Shown here piece by piece: positions 35,759-44,554 of a stretch of 64,000 nt of DNA. The position numbers and the translations under genes were made by a program. The notes under the pieces are model-generated. The model had not been told where the DNA came from and ran no database searches. It worked only from the letters and a program-made list of their open reading frames with translations. The DNA is taken from the NCBI RefSeq assembly GCF_015291705.1, contig NZ_CP030050.1:9239001-9303000 (forward strand). Direction: 5' to 3'. This stretch comes from Bradyrhizobium arachidis (GTDB taxonomy: Bacteria; Pseudomonadota; Alphaproteobacteria; Rhizobiales; Xanthobacteraceae). Numbering within the stretch: position 1 is the stretch's first letter; each line of letters begins with the position of its first letter.

Positions 35759-36131
35759 AGTTGGTCAGATAAGCCAGTACTACGGACGCCGACAAGGCGG
35801 ATTCTGGGTCGCAGTCTTCGGCAAAAAAGTCGTTGGCATGTTTGGACTTGAACCTTCTTCATCTGCGGGGATGGAGTTGCGCCGCATGTACGTCCATCCC
35901 GACGTTCGCCGCCGGGGTATCGCCCGGCAAATGTTGAGGTTCGCTGAGGACGAATGTCGCAAGCTCAATTGACCTCGGATGGTTTTGAGCACCTCTGAGC
36001 TACAGCGCGAAGCAGTTTCGCTTTACAGAGCCGCTGAATATCAATTGGTTCGCGAGGAGGTCGCGGTTGCACCCAGCAACAAGACCTCCGGTGGGGGCAT
36101 TCGGCGCTATCATTTCACCAAGGAGCTATGA
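35759..36131 (+). pseudogene. GNAT acetyltransferase relic
   Basis: The plus strand reads GGFWVAVFGKKVVGMFGLEP, then MELRRMYVHPDVRRRGIARQ, the acetyl-CoA binding motif of GNAT enzymes. An in-frame TGA after RKLN (near 35971) interrupts it, and the frame continues with MVLSTSELQREAVSLYRAAE to a stop at 36131. The N-terminus is missing where it meets the ligD relic head to head. A stop-codon mutation plus truncation makes it inactive. Confidence 0.65.
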
Positions 36132-36159
36132 TGTCCAAGTCGCCGTCCGGCCTGAGCGG

Positions 36160-37398
36160 TCATCCTAGATATCGCCTTCTGGAGCCTGAAACCTTACATC
36201 CCCGTCTCACAGCGGACGTAGATCCTTTCAAAGCCATCGGCTGCTGCGCGCCGTACATGAGCGTTCGCCACAACCATTCGACCGGGCCATATCGAAAATG
36301 TCTTAGCCACCAAGCGCTGAAGAATACCTGGCCGACGTACACGGCAATCCCGATGGCCAGCGCCTCGGCCGCGCCGAGGCGCCCGAATTGGCCCAGGCCA
36401 TATCCGTAGAAAATCCAACCGAAGATCGCGGACTGAGCGAGGTAGTTAGTGAATGCCATCCGGCCCAACGGCACAGCCCAACCCAGCAGCGTTTTTCCGC
36501 TCGTTAGTTCGGCTATGGCGACGATTGTTGCACCATAGCCGAGAGCGAGCAGGATCGTGCCGGCGGGTGTGGCCACCGGGTCCAGACTGCGGCTCGCTAA
36601 AACGCCGTTGACTTTCAGAAAGATCAAAGCTGCGCCCAGACCAACGCATGCGACCGCTGTTGAGAATAAGAATGCCCGGTCTGGCTTTCGTACAACGTCA
36701 CTCCGCCAGATCAACGCACCAAGGAAGAACAGCCCTATGGTGCGTGGGAAGACGTAAATGTGCAGAGGAACGATCAGAGGGATTTCGCGAAGCCGGAATG
36801 TCATCACCTCCCAGAAGTTGCCGGAGGCATAGACGAGATTGGCTTCCTGCACATCGCGTTGGATTGCAGCAAAACTCGGAAATAATCCAGGCGGTGACCA
36901 CACCTGTAGCGCCAGATACAGTCCCAGGAACGTCGCCGCGCCGCTGGCCAAGAGCCAGCGGGGACCAAACAGGAATGGCAGAAAGATGAGCCCCGCGATT
37001 GCATATTCAGTGAGAATGTCACCGTTCCAAATGAGGCATAGGTGAATGAATCCGAGCGCCAACAACACGATCAGACGACGAAACAAGAGAAGTGCGCGAT
37101 GCGGATTCGTCGAAAGATGCTCGAACTGAATTGCAAGGCCTAATCCGAATAGCAACGAGAAGAGCGCAAAAGCCTTCATGTCGACCGCCAGCATCAAGAC
37201 GGTCTCGACAGCCCGGTCCAGCGGAGCTGCGGGCCGTGCAGCGGGCAGGAACTGCTCGAAAATGGAAACACGAAATTCGGTGACAAGATTGATAGCCAGG
37301 ACGCCGAGCAACGCCACGCCACGAAGCGCATCGATGCTTCCGATTCTTTCGGATGGATTGACGGGACTGGAACGGCTCTCATCGATTGCAGCTGTCAT
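36160..37398 (-). CDS. DUF418 (YeiB-like) membrane protein
   Basis: A 412-residue protein with ten or so hydrophobic segments. The opening IGSIDALRGVALLGVLAINL is the hallmark of the YeiB/acyltransferase-3-like fold. The DUF418 C-terminal region has LGWAVPLGRMAFTNYLAQSA and HFRYGPVEWLWRTLMYG. Relatives are of unknown biochemistry; some lie next to envelope or antibiotic genes. The last 20 residues (VRRGCKVSGSRRRYLG) look like read-through. Confidence 0.85.
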   Translation of the reverse strand: MTAAIDESRSSPVNPSERIGSIDALRGVALLGVLAINLVTEFRVSIFEQFLPAARPAAPLDRAVETVLMLAVDMKAFALFSLLFGLGLAIQFEHLSTNPHRALLLFRRLIVLLALGFIHLCLIWNGDILTEYAIAGLIFLPFLFGPRWLLASGAATFLGLYLALQVWSPPGLFPSFAAIQRDVQEANLVYASGNFWEVMTFRLREIPLIVPLHIYVFPRTIGLFFLGALIWRSDVVRKPDRAFLFSTAVACVGLGAALIFLKVNGVLASRSLDPVATPAGTILLALGYGATIVAIAELTSGKTLLGWAVPLGRMAFTNYLAQSAIFGWIFYGYGLGQFGRLGAAEALAIGIAVYVGQVFFSAWWLRHFRYGPVEWLWRTLMYGAQQPMALKGSTSAVRRGCKVSGSRRRYLG

Positions 37399-37589
37399 GC
37401 ACCACGACTATAGATCGTGGAAGACCTTCAGTCACTTCAATTCCGCAAGTGCGTGGCTGACTTCCCCTCTCCTCGCACGATCCGCTTTCGAGCGCTGAGC
37501 GGAAAGCCATCATGGAGACGCCGAGGGCAGCCATTTGACCCTGAGTCGCCATTCACAGGCAGCACGCCACTGCTTAAAACCTACGCGGT

Positions 37590-37710
37590 TCAGGTCTCCG
37601 CAACGTTTGATCAGCCATCCGTCGATGCCTCCGGCAGCTTGAAGTCCGTGATGATAATGTCGGCGATAAAACGGCCTTTGGAGACTCAACGCGCGGAGGG
37701 CTGATTGTTC
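37590..37710 (-). pseudogene. Response-regulator receiver fragment
   Basis: The minus strand reads IADIIITDFKLP, then after a frameshift GGIDGWLIK. That is the phospho-aspartate strand and the following loop of a receiver domain. Nothing else of the gene remains. Confidence 0.35.
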
Positions 37711-37851
37711 TTAAAGTGACGCAGTTGAGCACAGATCTGGAAGATCGCTAGCTAGACGTTTGTTGGTTGGAGATGCTACCTAAAATCATCTCGACATCGC
37801 AGAACGCGCGGTGATCTCGGTTTATGCGGAGCTCCAACAATCCACGGGTTT

Positions 37852-37876
37852 GGAACGCCTCATCACAATGCCTGTT
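37852..37876 (+). promoter_or_regulatory. EcfG-like promoter upstream of the phasin gene
   Basis: GGAAC at 37852-37856, then 16 bases, then TGTT at 37873-37876, one base from the consensus CGTT. The phasin start is 44 bases downstream. Confidence 0.5.
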
Positions 37877-37919
37877 GACCTTCAGAGATGAAGTCGCCCC
37901 CCATTTCTTGGAGCGTCAG

Positions 37920-38411
37920 ATGAGCAAACGCAAACCGGCACCAGCGTCAAAGCGCGCCCGCAATCCGAAAATGGCCGCGCAGGCCCAACGGAACAAGCAG
38001 GCCGTTGTTCGAAGCCAGAAAGAGGATTTACTTCGCTCTGTTGCGGCAGTTCCGATTGAGTCGCCTCTTGGGCTTCATGATGATCCTAAAGAGCCTCGGG
38101 TGGATGCCTTACCCGATGACCTCAGTCAGAGAATGACGGGTAGCGATCCAATGAAAGCCTTTGCTTTAGCGACAGCAAACATGCAGGCGTATCAAGCGAA
38201 GCTTCTTGAGATTGCCGGGGCCAACGCGCAATTTGCTTTTGAATTCGGCCTCAGACTTGCGTCGATCAGGTCACCAACTGAATTTTTCGGCATCATTACG
38301 GAGTTTACAAACAGGCGGTTCGATATGTTCGGGCAGCATTCGAAAGAACTGGCGGCATATCCGTTCTGGCGCATCAATCCGCCCCGAGAGCTCACGGCTC
38401 TGCCGGGATGA
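37920..38411 (+). CDS. Phasin-family protein
   Basis: A 163-residue protein. The N-terminal 60 residues are basic and alanine-rich (KRKPAPASKRARNPKMAAQA). The phasin helix bundle follows at about 75-150 (MKAFALATANMQAYQAKLLE, AFEFGLRLASIRSPTEFF, FTNRRFDMFGQHSKELAAY). Phasins coat polyhydroxyalkanoate granules. The start at 37920 has TTGGAGCG upstream. The long basic N-terminus might bind DNA, as some phasins do; that is a guess. Confidence 0.82.
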   Translation: MSKRKPAPASKRARNPKMAAQAQRNKQAVVRSQKEDLLRSVAAVPIESPLGLHDDPKEPRVDALPDDLSQRMTGSDPMKAFALATANMQAYQAKLLEIAGANAQFAFEFGLRLASIRSPTEFFGIITEFTNRRFDMFGQHSKELAAYPFWRINPPRELTALPG

Positions 38412-38545
38412 TAACTGGCGGCAAAGGATGGACGCAAACTCGGATCACGCACGCGCCGATCACGGTTGGTTGCTGTCGGCTGGGGAGCGCGGCTCACAAC
38501 GAGGGAGTGGAATCAGTGCCTGCCATCGGCGAATAGGTTGACAGC

Positions 38546-39490
38546 ATGTCCACAACTGAAACCGGGCTGCTGATCGTTTTGGCCGGACTTGTCGTTCTGA
38601 TCCTCGCCAACATCGCGTTTCAGGTGGCGCGGAGCGAAACAATCCCCCGATCGGCGTCTTTACCGATTGCGACGGCGTCCGCCTTCACCATATCGAACGA
38701 GGCGATGCCGCCGCGCCTTGCGTGGTCCTGTTTCATGGGAATGGCACCATGGTTCAGGATCTCGTCCTAAGCGGTTTGGTCGACCGCCTGGCCCAGAACT
38801 ATCGCGTCGTTTGCTTCGACCGTCCAGGGTTTGGCTACAGCCACCGTCCGCGCACACGCATCTGGACGGCCACAAGGCAAGCTGCCTTGTTCGCGAAGGC
38901 TCTTGATCAGCTTGGGGTGCGCAACCCCGTGGTGCTTGGCCACGCTGGTGGCGATCGCGCTGGCGCTACGAAGCGGCTATGCCGTGAGTGGGCTGGTGCT
39001 TGTGTCCGGCTACTATTTTCCAACCGCTCGGACGGACTTTTGGCTCACGTCAGCTCCGGCAATGCCGCTGCTCGGCGATCTGATGCGCTACACTAGCCCG
39101 CCGATCATATCGTGGGCCATTATGCCGAAGCTGATGCGCACCTTGTTCGCGCCGCGCGCCATCCCGCCGGAATTCAAGAACGAATTTCCGATCTCGTTGG
39201 CTCTCCGACCCAAGCAGTTGAGGGCGGCCGCCGAGGAGAGTGCGTTCCTTATTCCAGCTGCTGCACAGCTGCGGCTTCAATATCGGGTATCCGGTGTCCA
39301 GTTAGGATCGTGCATGGAAAGGCTGACCGGCTCATCGAGGCCGACCAGTCGCCGCCTCCACGCGGTGTTGCCCAGCTCCCTGCTTCATCTGGTCGAGGAT
39401 GCCGGTCACATGGTTACCTATGCAGATGCGGCGGGAATAGCGGATGCCGTGGCGGCGCTGGCGCCCTCCGCACCGGTGAGGACCGCATAG
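38546..39490 (+). pseudogene. Alpha/beta hydrolase relic
   Basis: Pieces in all three frames line up as one hydrolase. They are an N-terminal membrane anchor (GLLIVLAGLVVLILANIAFQ); VLFHGNGTMVQDLVLSGLVD and YRVVCFDRPGFGYS; TLVAIALALRSGYAVSGLVL and VSGYYFP; CPVRIVHGKADRLIEADQS; and HLVEDAGHMVTYADAAGIAD with the catalytic His region. At least four frameshifts separate them. The nucleophile elbow (expected near GHSWG) sits at a shift (VLGHAGG). No activity is expected. Confidence 0.75.
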
Positions 39491-39527
39491 GCTTTCTTGT
39501 TGCATTGCGGGCGTCCGGAAGTGATGC

Positions 39528-40898
39528 TGTGGACGGCTCCTCCACGGGCACGAGAGTGCCAAGGAGTGGGCGCCGTTTAAAGCTCCCACGATTCGGAGGA
39601 GCAGCCTATGCAGTCAATTTCGACGATCGGTCTGGACATCGCGAAGTCGGTCTTCCAAGTGCACGGCGTTGATACAGCCGGCCAGGTGGTGATACGCCGC
39701 CAGTTGAGGCGCCGGCACGTCCTGGCTTTTTTCCAGAAGCTGCCGCCATGCCTGGTGGGGATCGAGGCGTGCGCATCATCGCACCATTGGTCCCGCGAGC
39801 TGCAGGCGTTAGGGCATACGGTGCGATTGATGCCTCCGGCCTATGTGAAGCCCTACGTCAAGCGGCAGAAGAACGACAGCACCGACGCGGAGGCGATTTG
39901 CGAGGCAGTCACGAGACCCAACATGCGGTTCGTGCCGACCAAGACGGTCGAGCAACAGAGCTGTTTGATGCTTCACCGGGCGCGCCATCTCTTCATCCGC
40001 CAGCAGACTGCCGTGATCAATTCAATCCGCGCCTATCTTGCCGAGTTCGGGATCATCGCCCCTGTCGGACGCAGGGGTGTCGAGCAATTGCTGGAAGTCG
40101 TCGCCGATCCAGCCGACCACCGGCTCCCCGAGGTGGCCCGTGCGTGTCTTGCTGCTCTCGGCAGTCAGTTGCGGGCACTGAAGGCTCAAATCCTGGAGTT
40201 CGACCGACGCATCATCGCCTGGCATCGATCAAGCGCGACGAGCAAACGGCTGGACGCGATCCCCGGCGTCGGGCCGGCGTTGGCAACAGCCTTGGTCGCC
40301 AGCATTGCGGATCCCAAGGCTTTCCGATCGGGACGGGACTTCTCGGCCTGGGTGGGGCTCGTGCCGAAGCAGAACTCGAGCGGGGGCAAGGACAAGCTTG
40401 GCAGTATCAGCAAGCAAGGCGATCGCTATTTGCGCAGCCTGTTCACGGCTGGCGCGCTCGCCGTGATCCGCTATGCCAAGATCCATGGCACCGATCATCG
40501 GCCCTGGCTCACTCGATTGTTGGCCCGGCGCCCCACCAAGGTTGCCGCTATCGCACTGGCCAACAAACTCGCCCGGATGGCTTGGGCGATGATGGCCAGG
40601 AACGAACGTTACAAGGAACCCGCCGCTCTCGCGGCGTGAATGAGATCACACGGGAAAACCCGGCGTGACGTAACGGTTGGGAAGGCGAACAGCACGTAAT
40701 GAAGTGCCGGTCGATCCGGCGATCAGGACAACCCACATGGGCCACAGCATCATCGAATGCGAGGTATTGACCGGGACCTGATCCGCGGAGGGCATTATGG
40801 CCAGCGGTCATGAGTACCGCACAAACAGGCCGAACACATGGCTGCTCCGACCACGCTGCAAAGTGAAGATTCTTCTTGCCAACCCGGAGCCGTCCACA
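39528..40898 (+). mobile_element. IS110-family element of the IS1111 type, copy 1
   Basis: TGTGGACGGCTCC at 39528-39540 and its inverted copy at 40886-40898 enclose the transposase gene. They are the subterminal inverted repeats typical of IS1111-type elements. The 250-base non-coding stretch downstream of the transposase (40640-40885) is where IS1111-type bridge RNAs are expected. The exact ends are a few bases outside these repeats. Confidence 0.75.
39608..40639 (+). CDS. IS1111-type IS110 transposase, copy 1
   Basis: A 343-residue DEDD transposase. The RuvC-like domain has TIGLDIAKSVFQVHGVDTAG, CLVGIEACASSHHWSRELQA and KNDSTDAEAICEAVTRPNMR. The Tnp_20 domain has LDAIPGVGPALATALVASIA, FSAWVGLVPKQNSSGGK and ISKQGDRYLRSLF. 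The start has CGGAGGAGCAGCCT upstream. The frame is intact. Confidence 0.94.
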   Translation: MQSISTIGLDIAKSVFQVHGVDTAGQVVIRRQLRRRHVLAFFQKLPPCLVGIEACASSHHWSRELQALGHTVRLMPPAYVKPYVKRQKNDSTDAEAICEAVTRPNMRFVPTKTVEQQSCLMLHRARHLFIRQQTAVINSIRAYLAEFGIIAPVGRRGVEQLLEVVADPADHRLPEVARACLAALGSQLRALKAQILEFDRRIIAWHRSSATSKRLDAIPGVGPALATALVASIADPKAFRSGRDFSAWVGLVPKQNSSGGKDKLGSISKQGDRYLRSLFTAGALAVIRYAKIHGTDHRPWLTRLLARRPTKVAAIALANKLARMAWAMMARNERYKEPAALAA

Positions 40899-40932
40899 CA
40901 TGGCCCACCGGCGAAGTGCGCCGCGCCTGACA

Positions 40933-40990
40933 GAGGTCCGCTCATGGCGGCAGAGCGGACCAGATTTACTAAACCTGAGTTCTTCGCAAG
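40933..40990 (+). repeat. Dispersed palindromic repeat, copy 1
   Basis: AGGTCCGCTC and GAGCGGACC form an 8-9 bp stem, followed by AGATTTACTAAACCTGAG and TTCTTCGCA. A close copy lies at 44478-44540 and shares both the palindrome and the tail. It sits 35 bases from the end of IS1111 copy 1. Confidence 0.6.
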
Positions 40991-41104
40991 CTTACCCGGG
41001 CGGAAAATTCGTTCCGAGTAGGGAACCGAAACGCGCCCGACTGCATATTAGGATCGGAACTGCTGAATCCTACGGATTACGACCCGTAAGTACGAGGTTG
41101 TGTC

Positions 41105-41302
41105 ATGCAGCGTCGCCATTTCAAACAGATACAATCCCTTGAAGAACGACTTTCCGAACAAGCAAAACGCCTAAGAACCGAAGCCAAATTGCTTCCACCA
41201 GGCGCAGCGCGGGACCAAATGATCCGCAAAGCCCGGCAGGCCGAAACCGCCTCTCATATGAACGAGTGGCTTACATCCCCGGGACTTCTACCATCAGAAT
41301 GA
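41105..41302 (+). CDS. Small orphan protein (RRxFKQ family)
   Basis: A 65-residue protein: MQRRHFKQIQSLEERLSEQA, KRLRTEAKLLPPGAARDQMI, RKARQAETASHMNEWLTSPG. This family is frequent in Bradyrhizobium genomes. A damaged relative lies at 34585-34872. It is basic at the N-terminus, helical, and has no known function. Confidence 0.7.
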   Translation: MQRRHFKQIQSLEERLSEQAKRLRTEAKLLPPGAARDQMIRKARQAETASHMNEWLTSPGLLPSE

Positions 41303-41345
41303 AATCGCCATGAAAGGGTATGCAGGCGCATTCCAGGAAAATGCT

Positions 41346-41522
41346 ATGCCTTACTACGGCACTGTGACCCGGGAAGAGATCGAGGCTGCGAAGCAGGCCT
41401 ATGAACGAGCGCAGCAAGCGCTAGTGCACACCAGTGAAGTTCTTCAACGTTCCCGAGAGGTATTGGCGCAGTCGTTCAAGATTCTTGGCATCAATCCAGA
41501 CCAAGAAAGCACGCAAGAGTAG
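41346..41522 (+). CDS. Small helical protein
   Basis: A 58-residue protein from MPYYGTVTREEIEAAKQAYE to FKILGINPDQESTQE, with a long charged helix (RAQQALVHTSEVLQRSREVL). The start at 41346 has CCAGGAAAATGCT upstream; an ATG at 41310 is possible. It is followed at once by a terminator, which supports it as a transcribed gene. Function unknown. Confidence 0.55.
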   Translation: MPYYGTVTREEIEAAKQAYERAQQALVHTSEVLQRSREVLAQSFKILGINPDQESTQE

Positions 41523-41547
41523 GGCCGCCTCAGTTGGCGGCCTCTTT
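41522..41547 (+). terminator. Rho-independent terminator
   Basis: GGCCGCC (41523-41529) pairs with GGCGGCC (41536-41542) around a six-base loop and is followed by TCTTT. It directly follows the small gene that ends at 41522. Confidence 0.75.
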
Positions 41548-41567
41548 CATATGTCGCCTCGTGGCCC

Positions 41568-41779
41568 TTAGCCGACTCGAGCTGAGGCATTTACCATGTC
41601 GGCTATTTGGACGCAGACCGCCGCTTGTGCCCCCGAGCGGCCATAGAGCGCAGCGAAGCGGATGTGACCTTGCACGACAACAACGCTTAAACCAGGCCGC
41701 CCGTTACGGCGCTGAAATTTTTCGTCACCCTCTTGAAACTTCTTTGCTCGTGGCAGAGTTTTTGATCGCCGCAGACATG
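41568..41779. other. Upstream region of the Hsp20 gene
   Basis: No gene is supported. CTTGAAA near 41731 resembles a heat-shock -35 box but no matching -10 is clear. Confidence 0.3.
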
Positions 41780-41874
41780 GCGGCCGGGGCGCCTTCGGGC
41801 CCCGCAATCAAGGCGGGCGCCGGAAGGTGTCCGGGGCCAGCTCGTACCCAACTTGCTCTTTGGAGGATTTGGCT
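41780..41874 (+). promoter_or_regulatory. ROSE-like RNA thermometer upstream of the Hsp20 gene
   Basis: The leader is GC-rich with a hairpin (CGGGG to CCCCG) and ends in TTGCTCTTTGGAGGATT just before the ATG. ROSE elements of rhizobial small heat-shock genes have this design: several hairpins, the last pairing a U-rich TTGCT segment with the ribosome site so that heat opens it. The match is by pattern and position. No folding was computed. Confidence 0.65.
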
Positions 41875-42327
41875 ATGAGGTATGATTGGACTCCCCTGTG
41901 GAGGTCGACCATTGGGTTCGACCACCTGTTTGACGTTCTCGACGAGGTCCAGCGGACCGCCGAAGAGACCTATCCCCCCTATAACATCGAGCGGCTCGAC
42001 GAGAACCGCTTCCAAATCTCGGTGGCGCTCGCCGGATTCTCACCGGACGAGGTGGGCCTTACGGTGGAGCAGAATGTCCTGACGTTGGAAGGCCAAAAGG
42101 CCGAGAAGGACGACAAGACCTTTCTGCATCGCGGAATGTCGACACGGTCGTTCAAGCGCCAGTTCACCTTGGCTGACCACGTCGAGGTCAAGGGCGCGCA
42201 CTTCGAGAATGGTCTGTTGGTCATCGAGCTTCAACGCGAGATTCCCGAGGCCATGAAGCCGCGGCGCATCGCCATCGCGGGCGCAAGCGCCGGGCAGGTC
42301 AAGCAGATCGAGGGCAGGGCCGCCTGA
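41875..42327 (+). CDS. Small heat-shock protein, Hsp20/IbpA type
   Basis: A 150-residue chaperone. The opening MRYDWTPLWRSTIGFDHLFD is shared with rhizobial class A sHsps. The alpha-crystallin domain spans about 35-130 (YNIERLDENRFQISVALAGF, VEQNVLTLEGQKAEKDD, FKRQFTLADHVEVKGAHFEN, GLLVIELQREIPE). It would hold unfolding proteins during heat stress. GGAGG lies nine bases before the ATG and is part of the ROSE-like leader, so translation is probably temperature-controlled. Confidence 0.93.
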   Translation: MRYDWTPLWRSTIGFDHLFDVLDEVQRTAEETYPPYNIERLDENRFQISVALAGFSPDEVGLTVEQNVLTLEGQKAEKDDKTFLHRGMSTRSFKRQFTLADHVEVKGAHFENGLLVIELQREIPEAMKPRRIAIAGASAGQVKQIEGRAA

Positions 42328-42412
42328 CCAACCCACGGCTTGGTTCCGATCGCAGCCGCGCGGGTGCTCCCGCGCGGCCGCCTTAATGCGACATATGATG
42401 GGAGGTTTAGCC

Positions 42413-42735
42413 ATGCGGACGACGCCCGCACACGATAACGTCTTCGATTTAAATGCTCTTCTTCACCCCGGCACGGTGTTCTCGCATCCGCGCGAGGTCG
42501 TCGCTGACCCGAATTTGAGTCTGGCCGAGAAGCGGGCCATCCTCGCGTCATGGGCTTCTGACGCCTCGGCGATCGCGTCCTGTCCAGCGTTACGCTCACC
42601 GGACGGACTAAAGGCGGCGGTTCATATCGACGAAAGGGAAGCGCTACGCGCGCTAGATGGGAACGGTCCACGCGCAACCCGCCGGGCGGCAAGCGCATGC
42701 GGCTGCGCTCGGCCGAGCGCTGGGCGGCGGCGTGA
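42413..42735 (+). pseudogene. Small orphan protein, frameshifted
   Basis: MRTTPAHDNVFDLNALLHPG, TVFSHPREVVADPNLSLAEK and RAILASWASDASAI belong to a family of about 100 residues common in Bradyrhizobium. The expected ending (RNPPGGKRMRLRSAERWAAA) lies in another frame and stops at 42735, so a frameshift occurred near 42650. A good ribosome site (GGGAGGTTTAGCC) precedes the start at 42413. Its function is unknown. Confidence 0.6.
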
Positions 42736-42757
42736 GCGCGAGGCCGCAATTGATTCC

Positions 42758-42976
42758 ATGACTGACGTCACACAGTTGATTCCAGGTCGCTTCTATTGGG
42801 TCCTTGTGCGCTCAAGCACGAAACATCCCGAGTGGCAGCCGGCACGTTTCACCGGCACTACTTGCCAAGACGACGGCGCGAAGTGGGACTTCATCGGCTT
42901 CAACAGCGACGTCGGTCATCATTTCGTCGAGGTCGTCGACATCGGCCCAGAACTACTGCCTAAACGCTCGTGTTAA
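42758..42976 (+). CDS. Small hypothetical protein
   Basis: A 72-residue protein starting MTDVTQLIPGRFYWVLVRSS and containing EWQPARFTG, WDFIGFNSDVG and HFVEVVDIGPELLP. The pattern suggests a small beta-sheet protein. It may be of phage origin, because it precedes a Lar-like zinc ribbon. Its reading frame is open into the upstream relic, so the start is uncertain. Confidence 0.5.
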   Translation: MTDVTQLIPGRFYWVLVRSSTKHPEWQPARFTGTTCQDDGAKWDFIGFNSDVGHHFVEVVDIGPELLPKRSC

Positions 42977-42977
42977 G

Positions 42978-43307
42978 ATGCCTAGGAAGCCTAGCGACAG
43001 CCCAGCTGTCGATCCACTGCGCGGATTCCCCGTTTCTGTACAACCGCTGCGGCCCTGTCCTTTCTGCGGAGGTTCGGAGGCTTGGATCAACAGCGACATC
43101 GATCCAAAATTCGTAGTATGTAAGGAATGTTCAGCTCCGTTAGGCAGGCGGCCGAGCATTGGAACAAACGAACCACCTCCTAAGGCGCACGCGATAAATG
43201 CCTGCTCCGCGCCGCTCAATCGCGCATATGGGATTTTTTGCCGCAGCGATGTCCGCTCGTGGCCCCGAGCCGAAGTTTCCGCTGACTGCCGCCACGTCGG
43301 CTGTTGA
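42978..43307 (+). CDS. Small zinc-ribbon protein (Lar-like)
   Basis: A 109-residue frame. The first 60 residues hold CPFCGGSEAWINSDIDPKFV then CKECS, a two-CxxC zinc ribbon like those of phage restriction-alleviation (Lar) proteins. The last 35 residues run into the dispersed repeat at 43249, so the natural end may have been lost. It starts one base after the previous stop. Function by family only. Confidence 0.5.
   Translation: MPRKPSDSPAVDPLRGFPVSVQPLRPCPFCGGSEAWINSDIDPKFVVCKECSAPLGRRPSIGTNEPPPKAHAINACSAPLNRAYGIFCRSDVRSWPRAEVSADCRHVGC
43249..43280 (+). repeat. Dispersed repeat, variant copy
   Basis: ATGTCCGCTCGTGGCCCCGA followed by GCCGAAGT resembles the copy at 44441-44470 (AAGTCCGCTGTTGGCCCAG, then TGCGAAGT). 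It forms part of the tail of the zinc-ribbon frame. Confidence 0.45.
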
Positions 43308-43413
43308 GGCTAAACCGGGCGACGGGGCGCACCGTGCTCAACCGCCGCTTTTGACCCAGAACAAACATACGAGCGCGTGCAGAAACTCCGCCTTTGCTCG
43401 CATCGGTGAAGGC

Positions 43414-44442
43414 CTACTCTGTCGATCTGCCCAAAGTTGCCCGAAGGAAGTCAACCACGGCCGCATTGAACAGCTTATGGAAGGCAGGGCGATCGAATCC
43501 AGTCGCGTCCAAGCAAATCTCGGGAACTCGAGCGCTCATTTCCGCAGGACAGGGTGTCAAGAAGGCGAAGTGACCGGCGTTCGCGACGATCCGGTAGTCC
43601 TGCTGCGTCCGCAACGCCTCGTGTATCGTCGCGACATGGCGAAGAGCAACACCGTCCCCACCATATTCTGAGGCCCAAAGCTGCACAGGCACATTGATTG
43701 AAGCCAAACTCTTAGCAGAAAACAATTGCGCGGGCGGATCGGCCAGCACGGCAGCCTTGATGCGCGGATCGTGTACAAGTGGCGTGGCCGAAAAGTCTCT
43801 CCTGAGAACCTGCGGGCAGACTTTCCATGTACTCTGCTGGCAGTACGTGGTGGTGGCCGCCCAATCGGCGTCAGCTCCGATCAACGCGAGCCCCGTATAT
43901 GCACCGCGCGAGAAGCCGAAGAAGCCAATGCGAGCCTGAGCGATATCGGCTGAAAATTCAGACGCGCCGGTCAGAAAATCAATCAGCCGTTTCACGTCGT
44001 TCGGGCGCTCGATCCACACGGAAAGATCATCGGTACGGCTAACGTCGCGCGCGTTGTCGCCGGGATGGTTGAGCGCAGCGACAATGAACCCATTATCGGC
44101 GAGTGTCTCGGCCGTATCATGATGCCCCAGAAACGAGCCGGTCCTGCCATGCGAGATGATGATGAGCGGCAGCTTGTCTTCGCTGAAGGGACACTTTGGC
44201 ACGGCGGACAATGAAAATGGTCCGAGGACGACTTGCTCCGGCGCAGCTGCGCAGGGATACCAGACCAGCGCTTGAATGGTGGTCCCCTCTGCACTGGCGG
44301 GAACGTCAATGCGGCGAAGTCCGGCACCAAGCGCCGAATTCGCAGCGAGGGCAAGGATGGCAGCGAGCAAAAGTTTATCGACGGCATCAACTTCTCCGGG
44401 ACGACGATAATGAACTCTACTTTGGCGTTCGGTTATGGGCAA
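43414..44442 (-). CDS. Secreted alpha/beta hydrolase (dienelactone hydrolase-like)
   Basis: A protein of about 320 residues after a signal peptide (LLLAAILALAANSALGAGLR). The hydrolase core has LPLIIISHGRTGSFLGHHDT, FIVAALNHPGDNA, the nucleophile elbow IGFFGFSRGAYTG (Ser in GFSRG), and a C-terminal His in VANAGHFAFLTPC. This matches predicted dienelactone hydrolases or lipases of the PAF-acetylhydrolase type. The start is uncertain: the TTG at 44442 lies in a repeat, and the true N-terminus may be just before KLLLAAIL. Cells probably export it. Confidence 0.75.
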   Translation of the reverse strand: MPITERQSRVHYRRPGEVDAVDKLLLAAILALAANSALGAGLRRIDVPASAEGTTIQALVWYPCAAAPEQVVLGPFSLSAVPKCPFSEDKLPLIIISHGRTGSFLGHHDTAETLADNGFIVAALNHPGDNARDVSRTDDLSVWIERPNDVKRLIDFLTGASEFSADIAQARIGFFGFSRGAYTGLALIGADADWAATTTYCQQSTWKVCPQVLRRDFSATPLVHDPRIKAAVLADPPAQLFSAKSLASINVPVQLWASEYGGDGVALRHVATIHEALRTQQDYRIVANAGHFAFLTPCPAEMSARVPEICLDATGFDRPAFHKLFNAAVVDFLRATLGRSTE

Positions 44443-44540
44443 GTCCGCTGTTGGCCCAGCTGCGAAGTTGCGCCCGGTCGGACGGAGGTCCGTTCGTTGA
44501 GCCAGAGCGGACTAGATTTGCTCAAACCGAGTTCTTCGCA
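44441..44540 (+). repeat. Dispersed palindromic repeats, two copies in tandem
   Basis: The first copy (44441-44470) has AAGTCCGCTGTTGGCCCAG. The second (44478-44540) has AGGTCCGTTCGTTGAGCCAG then AGCGGACT, AGATTTGCTCAAACCGAG and TTCTTCGCA, closely matching 40933-40990. They lie directly beside IS1111 copy 2. Confidence 0.6.
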
Positions 44541-44554
44541 TTTTGACCCAATGT

